Positions 60,186-64,000 of a stretch of 64,000 nt of DNA are shown here, piece by piece. The number at the start of each line of letters is the position of its first letter. Position 1 is the stretch's first letter. A program made the translations under genes and the position numbers. The notes under the pieces are model-generated. The model was not told the DNA's origin. It saw only the letters and a program-made list of their open reading frames with translations, and made no database searches. The stretch is taken from contig JAKCEW010000005.1 of NCBI GenBank assembly GCA_023539445.1, positions 1 to 64,000 on the forward strand. Direction: 5' to 3'. This DNA comes from Candidatus Terraquivivens yellowstonensis (GTDB lineage Archaea > Thermoproteota > Nitrososphaeria_A > Caldarchaeales > Wolframiiraptoraceae).

Positions 60186-60248
60186 TTACGGGGATGATGA
60201 GCTCGGGAAGCATGACCGGATGATATTGGTCTTAAGTTCTGACCCTAA
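60186..60248 (+). ncRNA. Candidate C/D box sRNA between convergent genes
   Basis: Box C ATGATGA (60194-60200), an 11-nt guide GCTCGGGAAGC, a degenerate D' ATGA (60212-60215), a 4-nt spacer, C' ATGATAT (60220-60226), a 12-nt guide TGGTCTTAAGTT and D CTGA (60239-60242). The ends can pair: TTA-GGG (60186-60193 with a CG bulge) with CCC-TAA (60243-60248). The 3' end touches, on the opposite strand, the stop of the dehydrogenase gene at 60245. Possible target of the D guide: AACUUAAGACCA. Confidence 0.7.
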
Positions 60249-61084
60249 AGCCTGTAGTAGGACTTCGGTGCGTGCCTTAACCATATCCTCTTGAGCTTTT
60301 CTATGTCCTCTAGCACCTTGCTGTTCGCGACCTCCTCGGCCCTTTTTCTGTTCGATTCCAAAACAAGCTCCAGCAACCTCGAGCCTGTCTGCTTGAAGAG
60401 AATCTCGGTATTCTGAATCAGGCAGTGGCCCCCTATGACGTCCGGATAGTATATCGGCCTATCCTTCAGGACCTCATGCACCTCAGAAACGAACTCTGCT
60501 ACGACGTCCAACTCGGCTCCGAACCTCATCGCTATTCGGTGTGCCTCGTGCCACGACGTTATCATGATGGCCCTGTACACGGTCTCCCAGAGCTTTGCCA
60601 ACTCCAACGATTCGGGCTCTTGAGCTACCCTTACCTTAAACCCTGCCATCTCTAGATGCTCCTTCGCATGGTTTAGGGCGGAATGATTAACCGCGGCAAC
60701 CCATTTCGTCCAGAAAGTCATGTGCTCTTTCATCAAAGGATGCTTGCCCCTTACCGGTGAGTAGGCGACCTTTGCGCTCGTTCTCGACTGTAATGCCCTA
60801 GTGGCTCCGAGCGCGACCGTCGAGTGAACTATTACCAAGGACGGGCTTAGCATGTTGATATAGCCCAGCGTAGCGTCTATGAACTGGTTGAGCTCCTTGA
60901 ACGGATATGCCACGTGGAGTATGCCGATTGGTGGCTTGAGGTCGTCGATGCTGTCAACAGTCTTGCTACTATCTAGGTCGTAGCCGTATACGTTCGAGAA
61001 CTTCTCGGAGAGGATATCGTACAGCGGCCTTCCAACCTCGCCAAGCCCTACCACGAGTATTTCATCTGCGCTTTTCGCTTTCAC
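60245..61084 (-). CDS. NAD-dependent 6-phosphogluconate/UDP-sugar dehydrogenase-like protein
   Basis: A 279-residue protein with an N-terminal Rossmann fold ('LVVGLGEVGRPLYDIL', about 10-25) and a helical C-terminal domain with 'YPDVIGGHCLIQNTEIL'. The GGHC segment resembles the catalytic Cys region of UDP-glucose/UDP-ManNAc dehydrogenases (GGHCIPxDP), but the protein is short (those are about 420 residues) and lacks the third domain. The substrate may be a nucleotide sugar or an unrelated acid; the sequence does not decide. It is divergent from the KaiC-like ATPase gene. Confidence 0.75.
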   Translation of the reverse strand: MKAKSADEILVVGLGEVGRPLYDILSEKFSNVYGYDLDSSKTVDSIDDLKPPIGILHVAYPFKELNQFIDATLGYINMLSPSLVIVHSTVALGATRALQSRTSAKVAYSPVRGKHPLMKEHMTFWTKWVAAVNHSALNHAKEHLEMAGFKVRVAQEPESLELAKLWETVYRAIMITSWHEAHRIAMRFGAELDVVAEFVSEVHEVLKDRPIYYPDVIGGHCLIQNTEILFKQTGSRLLELVLESNRKRAEEVANSKVLEDIEKLKRIWLRHAPKSYYRL

Positions 61085-61165
61085 GCCCTTCGATGAATTT
61101 GTGTCGAATTTAAGTTTTGATTAACTTCAGAAACACAGTGTGCTACCAGCGGAATCAAATGGTGA

Positions 61166-61187
61166 CGAGAATACGCAGAGATTCTCG
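61166..61187. promoter_or_regulatory. Inverted repeat CGAGAAT...ATTCTCG
   Basis: CGAGAAT (61166-61172) and ATTCTCG (61181-61187) form a perfect 7-bp stem with an 8-nt loop in the gap between two divergent genes. It lies about 25 bp upstream of the TATA box of the KaiC-like gene, so it could be an upstream regulatory site. Confidence 0.35.
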
Positions 61188-61207
61188 CTTTCAATATGCG
61201 CACGAAT

Positions 61208-61254
61208 GTTTAAATACCATGCGCGTCATCACTTCTACACTTTAAATTAAAGTG
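61208..61254 (+). promoter_or_regulatory. Promoter and operator-like palindrome of the KaiC-like gene
   Basis: The TATA box GTTTAAATAC (61208-61217) places transcription start near 61240. The 17-bp palindrome CACTTTAAATTAAAGTG (61238-61254) covers exactly that position and ends 7 nt before the ATG at 61262. A protein bound there would block transcription initiation, so a repressor site is likely. Confidence 0.6.
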
Positions 61255-61261
61255 ATAAAGG

Positions 61262-61966
61262 ATGTTGAAACTGCACAAAAGGCCAGAGTTGATTAAGAGG
61301 CTTATACACGAAGACTACCCGAACGCTACCTTTCTCCATATAGGCCCAGTAGGCTCTGGTAAGACTATCTTTTTGATGCACATTTTGTATGAAAGGTTGA
61401 AAGAAGGTTATAAGTGCGTTTACGTCTCCGTAAAGAACTCGCCGAAAACGTTTATGTGGATAATGAAGAAAAGGAACATGGACGTCGAACCCTACGTCAA
61501 GGATGGTCGTTTAATAATCGTCGATTACCTCTCTGAAAAAGCAGGCATCCCACCAGATCCAAGCGAGTGGTACTCAAAAGTTATTCGGCTAAAGAATCCA
61601 ACCCCAACAGAGTTTAGCATAATGTCTAGCAAGCTTAGAGAAAGTTCCATAGAGTTCATTTTCGTAGACAGTCTGGCCGACATTTTTATGGATTTTGGAT
61701 TCACGGAGACGAGGAAGCTTCTCGATGTGGTGATACCTAGAATAAGAGAGGCGTGCATCGGTGCTTTTGTTCTAGATAAAGGGGTGCTTGATGAAATGAC
61801 GGAGAACTACATCAGGTCGAGGTTTGACGGCATAGTTGAGTATAAGGTCGAGGAAAGCCCGTTCGGTATTGAGAGATACATAAGGATGTTCCGTTTTACT
61901 CTTGCAAAAATAGATACTAGATGGCACAAGCTGATAATAGATCCTTACGGGATAAGGATCGAATAA
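61262..61966 (+). CDS. KaiC/RadA-like RecA-fold ATPase, single domain
   Basis: A 234-residue protein. Walker A 'GPVGSGKT' at residues 28-35, Walker B-like 'FIFVDSLAD' about 131-139. It has one RecA domain and no N-terminal zinc finger or helix-hairpin-helix, unlike RadA. Such archaeal KaiC-like ATPases are abundant, and some regulate motility or signalling (ArnJ/FlaH-like), but the role here is unknown. It stands alone behind a palindromic operator. The stretch downstream (61967-62234) holds two C/D box sRNA candidates on the opposite strand. Confidence 0.82.
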   Translation: MLKLHKRPELIKRLIHEDYPNATFLHIGPVGSGKTIFLMHILYERLKEGYKCVYVSVKNSPKTFMWIMKKRNMDVEPYVKDGRLIIVDYLSEKAGIPPDPSEWYSKVIRLKNPTPTEFSIMSSKLRESSIEFIFVDSLADIFMDFGFTETRKLLDVVIPRIREACIGAFVLDKGVLDEMTENYIRSRFDGIVEYKVEESPFGIERYIRMFRFTLAKIDTRWHKLIIDPYGIRIE

Positions 61967-62025
61967 TTTTTCTGTATTGCATGCATTTAAAGCGCGCCTA
62001 CACAACCGTTTTAAACTCCAAGATG

Positions 62026-62086
62026 TGGCTCAGACCCCGCTCCTAGTAAGCATCCTGTAAGTCGCGACGTTCTCTCATCATCGCCA
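62026..62086 (-). ncRNA. Candidate C/D box sRNA downstream of pyrC
   Basis: On the minus strand: terminal stem TGGC (62086-62083), box C ATGATGA (62081-62075), box D CTGA (62033-62030), terminal stem GCCA (62029-62026). Internal boxes are poor (a GGATGCT sequence could be C'). The outer boxes and perfect terminal stem make this a plausible RNA, though weaker than its neighbour 62146-62202. Confidence 0.55.
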
Positions 62087-62145
62087 AGGTTCACGAATGC
62101 TTGCACGATTTATAAGGTTTCTTTACATTTCCGTCAAGAGCTTTT

Positions 62146-62202
62146 CGGCTCAGCTACCCCAGAGGATATCATGAATCAACCTTTAGGGCATCATCATAGC
62201 CG
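62146..62202 (-). ncRNA. C/D box sRNA with terminal stem downstream of pyrC
   Basis: On the minus strand: CGGC (62202-62199), box C ATGATGA (62197-62191), guide TGCCCTAAAGG, degenerate D' TTGA (62179-62176), spacer TTC, C' ATGATAT (62172-62166), guide CCTCTGGGGTAG (12 nt), D CTGA (62153-62150) and GCCG (62149-62146), which pairs with the first CGGC. Predicted targets: CCUUUAGGGCA and CUACCCCAGAGG. It lies 32 nt after the pyrC stop and may be processed from that transcript. Confidence 0.75.
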
Positions 62203-62234
62203 TCAGGATTTTCAAGCAAGGCCACGGATAAGCT

Positions 62235-63467
62235 TTACCCATGCTTCAGCTCGCGGACGTGCATCCCGCCGCCCTTCACGAGGAGACAACCATTGTACAC
62301 AAGCTCGCCCCTCCTGAAGACCGATACGACCTTTGCGGACAGCTTCCTACCCTCGAATGGTGTGTATTTCGCTTTGCTCAAGAAATCCCTAGCGCTTATG
62401 CTCCACCGAACGCTGGTGTCAAAAACGACGAGGTCTGCGTAGAATCCCTTTCTGATGTCGCCCTTCGGTATGCCCAAGTACTCGGCCGGAGCTTTGCAGA
62501 GCTTTTTGAGAAGCGTGCTTATCTTAAGCCTCCCTTCGAGCCACTCGGTCAGCATCAGAGGGTACATTATCTCTAGGCCGGGAAAGCCCGGTGCGCGTCG
62601 TTCTGAAACTTTTTCTTCTAAAGTATGTGGTGCGTGGTCGGAAGCTATGAAATCCACTGAGCACCTCTCAAGTCCTGAAAAGATATACTGCTTATCAGCC
62701 ATCGAGGCGAGCGGAGGCCTCACCGCCGATATCCTCCTAGAATTTTCGTCGAGCTCTTCTTCCGAAAGAAGTAGATGATGTGGTGTCGCCTCGACCTTTA
62801 TCCTAGCACCAAGCCCTTCCTTCGCCAACTCTATCATCCTCAACGACTCTGCTCTCGATATATGCGCGAACCTTATGTCGTCGTCTGCTCTTATGCGTGA
62901 TAGCAACATCTTTACGGCCTTCGCCTCATCATCCCCTTCTAGCTCCGCGTGGACGACGAGTCTCATACCGCTCTCCCTCGACACTTTTAGGTAGTCTTCT
63001 AGCCTTTCCAAATCTTCGGGGTAGAGCTTCATGCCACAAGCTCCCAACTCCAGCGCCCTTTTTGCATCCTCGACCTTTTCGAGGGCTCCCACATGGACTG
63101 AGTAATCCACGACAGCACGCGCGGCAAGCAGACTTAGCCTTTCCCTAAGGGCTTCAGGGCTTCTTATCGGCGGCGAGGTGTTTGGCATCTCCGCAACCGT
63201 CGTGACGCCGCCGGCCGCCGCCGCGGACGTCCCAGTGAAAACGTCCTCTTTGTATGCTTGGTTCCAATCCCTGAGATGGACGTGAAGGTCTGTGGCAGAT
63301 GGCAGAAGCAATTGACCTTTGCCCAACAATAGCCTAGGACCTGAACCGACCTCGCCGACGTTCACGGAAGATATCCGCTCACCATCTATCTCGACGGTAA
63401 CTTCGTCTATTAGCCTGCCGTCTACGACCGCCCTGCCGACTATCCTCAGGTCTGCCATGACCTTCAC
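62235..63467 (-). CDS. pyrC: Dihydroorotase
   Basis: A 410-residue amidohydrolase closing carbamoyl-aspartate to dihydroorotate in pyrimidine synthesis. Zinc-binding 'DLHVHLRDW' (about 60-68), 'LVVHAELEG' with a later 'IRFAHISRAES', and 'ASDHAPHTLEEK' (about 276-287) are present. GTG at 63467 overlaps the pyrI stop by one base; the ATG three codons later (63458, 'MADLRIVGRAVVDG') is the likelier start. The operon order is pyrB-pyrI-pyrC. Confidence 0.95.
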   Translation of the reverse strand: MKVMADLRIVGRAVVDGRLIDEVTVEIDGERISSVNVGEVGSGPRLLLGKGQLLLPSATDLHVHLRDWNQAYKEDVFTGTSAAAAGGVTTVAEMPNTSPPIRSPEALRERLSLLAARAVVDYSVHVGALEKVEDAKRALELGACGMKLYPEDLERLEDYLKVSRESGMRLVVHAELEGDDEAKAVKMLLSRIRADDDIRFAHISRAESLRMIELAKEGLGARIKVEATPHHLLLSEEELDENSRRISAVRPPLASMADKQYIFSGLERCSVDFIASDHAPHTLEEKVSERRAPGFPGLEIMYPLMLTEWLEGRLKISTLLKKLCKAPAEYLGIPKGDIRKGFYADLVVFDTSVRWSISARDFLSKAKYTPFEGRKLSAKVVSVFRRGELVYNGCLLVKGGGMHVRELKHG

Positions 63468-63952
63468 TACTGCGTCAGCTGCTTCAGCACTTCTTCCTCC
63501 TCGAGGTATCTACCGCAGTATTCGCACTCGAGCCTCAGAGGACTCTTCGAGACAACGACAAACTTGGAGCTCACGTGCTCCATTGGCTGCCTCGTTATGC
63601 AACCTGGGTTCGTGCACCTGAGAATGCCGACTATCCTATCGGGCAGCTTGACTGACCTCTTCTCAACAACCTCGTAATTCCGTATTATGTTTATCGTGGC
63701 CGTTGGCGCTATAAGCGTCAACTTGTTGACCTGATCTGTCATGAGTTCTAGGTCCTCGACCTTCACTAGGTCCTTCTTACCAAGCTTCCCGCTCCTGACG
63801 TTCATCGTTACTGTTACGACGTGCCCCTCGCTTCCGGTTATTCCTAGCAACCTTAGGACCGCTAGGGCCCTTCCTGCGGGTATGTGGTCTATGACCGTTC
63901 CATTCTTTATCTTGCTTACCCGTAAAGTTTCTTGGTCGTTCATAGAGGACAC
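63467..63952 (-). CDS. pyrI: Aspartate carbamoyltransferase regulatory subunit
   Basis: A 161-residue PyrI. The N-terminal allosteric domain binds nucleotides ('IKNGTVIDHIPAGRALAVLR'), and the C-terminal zinc domain, which contacts the catalytic subunit, has the four cysteines in 'CTNPGC' and 'CEYCGRY'. It provides feedback control of pyrimidine synthesis by CTP. The start is GTG 63952 or, more likely, ATG 63943 ('MNDQETLRVSKI'). The pyrB gene ends one base upstream. Confidence 0.95.
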   Translation of the reverse strand: MSSMNDQETLRVSKIKNGTVIDHIPAGRALAVLRLLGITGSEGHVVTVTMNVRSGKLGKKDLVKVEDLELMTDQVNKLTLIAPTATINIIRNYEVVEKRSVKLPDRIVGILRCTNPGCITRQPMEHVSSKFVVVSKSPLRLECEYCGRYLEEEEVLKQLTQ

Positions 63953-64000
63953 CTAAAACACTCCGAGAACTAAACCTATCAAGGCCATTCTCACGGGAAC
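63953..64000 (-). CDS. pyrB: Aspartate carbamoyltransferase catalytic subunit, C-terminal end (partial)
   Basis: The last 48 bases on the minus strand read 'VPVRMALIGLVLGVF' and a TAG stop at 63955-63953. This is the usual C-terminus of archaeal PyrB (...GVPVRMALLALVLG). The gene continues beyond the window, directly upstream of pyrI. Confidence 0.85.
   Translation of the reverse strand, partial: VPVRMALIGLVLGVF

Noticed and set aside
1-64000. CRISPR arrays, rRNA genes, insertion sequences or prophage
   Set aside because: No regularly spaced repeats, rRNA signatures, transposase or viral structural genes were seen; only the GGTTTACC-bounded interval has repeat-like ends.

Overview
The window looks like a gene-dense chromosomal segment of a thermophilic archaeon of the TACK branch. 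An Aigarchaeota/Caldarchaeales, Korarchaeota, Bathyarchaeia or Thermoproteota-like host would all fit; the lineage is inferred from gene content, not demonstrated. Supporting evidence: sn-glycerol-1-phosphate dehydrogenase and geranylgeranyl reductase (archaeal lipids), Hjc, NreA, a crenarchaeal-type SSB, class I LysRS, archaeal ValRS, DtdA, Taw1, ThiR, PurP, archaeal pilins, a PAC2 proteasome chaperone, TATA boxes about 27 nt before starts (many leaderless), frequent TTG/GTG starts, and at least six candidate C/D box sRNAs, an abundant RNA class in thermophilic archaea.

Layout. 1-9 kb: end of an unknown gene, tRNA-Ser(GCT), a coiled-coil membrane protein, an isolated nuoL-nuoM pair, a B12-type radical SAM gene with a small partner, and two pilin-like genes. 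9-19 kb: phosphodiesterase, tRNA-Cys(GCA), three radical SAM enzymes (AF0577-like, AmrS-like, Taw1), UDG, UbiA, HIT, HAD, enolase superfamily, IMPase and D-2-hydroxyacid dehydrogenase. 19-25 kb: a 326-bp repeat-bounded interval, then the purine block purP2-purP1-guaB-purA and an AdoMet/arginine decarboxylase. 25-35 kb: Mrp, MoaE, S4, MazG-like, NreA, Hjc, a winged-helix/coiled-coil pair, SSB, LysRS, a methyltransferase and DtdA. 35-48 kb: a split MgtE-like transporter with a PhoU/TrkA-C protein, THUMP protein, ThiR, G1PDH, two-subunit fumarase, cupin, NAD salvage (pncB-pncA), moaC-moaB, MBL hydrolase, PAC2, Dcd and S11. 48-64 kb: an orphan gene, DUF1152, GGR, DNA methyltransferase with DJ-1, MIP18, ValRS, pyruvate:ferredoxin oxidoreductase, iron alcohol dehydrogenase, a dehydrogenase, a KaiC-like ATPase and pyrB-pyrI-pyrC.

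The genes are mostly housekeeping: purine and pyrimidine synthesis, NAD and molybdenum cofactor supply, anaerobic 2-oxoacid oxidation, complex I-type subunits, ether lipid synthesis, tRNA modification and DNA repair. There is no CRISPR array, rRNA operon, clear insertion sequence or integrated virus.

The observations most worth checking: (1) two genes (a DNA methyltransferase and the gamma-delta subunit of POR) are broken near their N-termini by one extra base in a short homopolymer, so the ORF track truncates both; (2) six candidate C/D box sRNAs in intergenic spaces; (3) paired GGTTTACC sites, 21 bp apart, at both ends of a 326-bp AT-rich interval between purA and a 2-hydroxyacid dehydrogenase operon; (4) a two-gene winged-helix plus coiled-coil/zinc protein module of unknown function.
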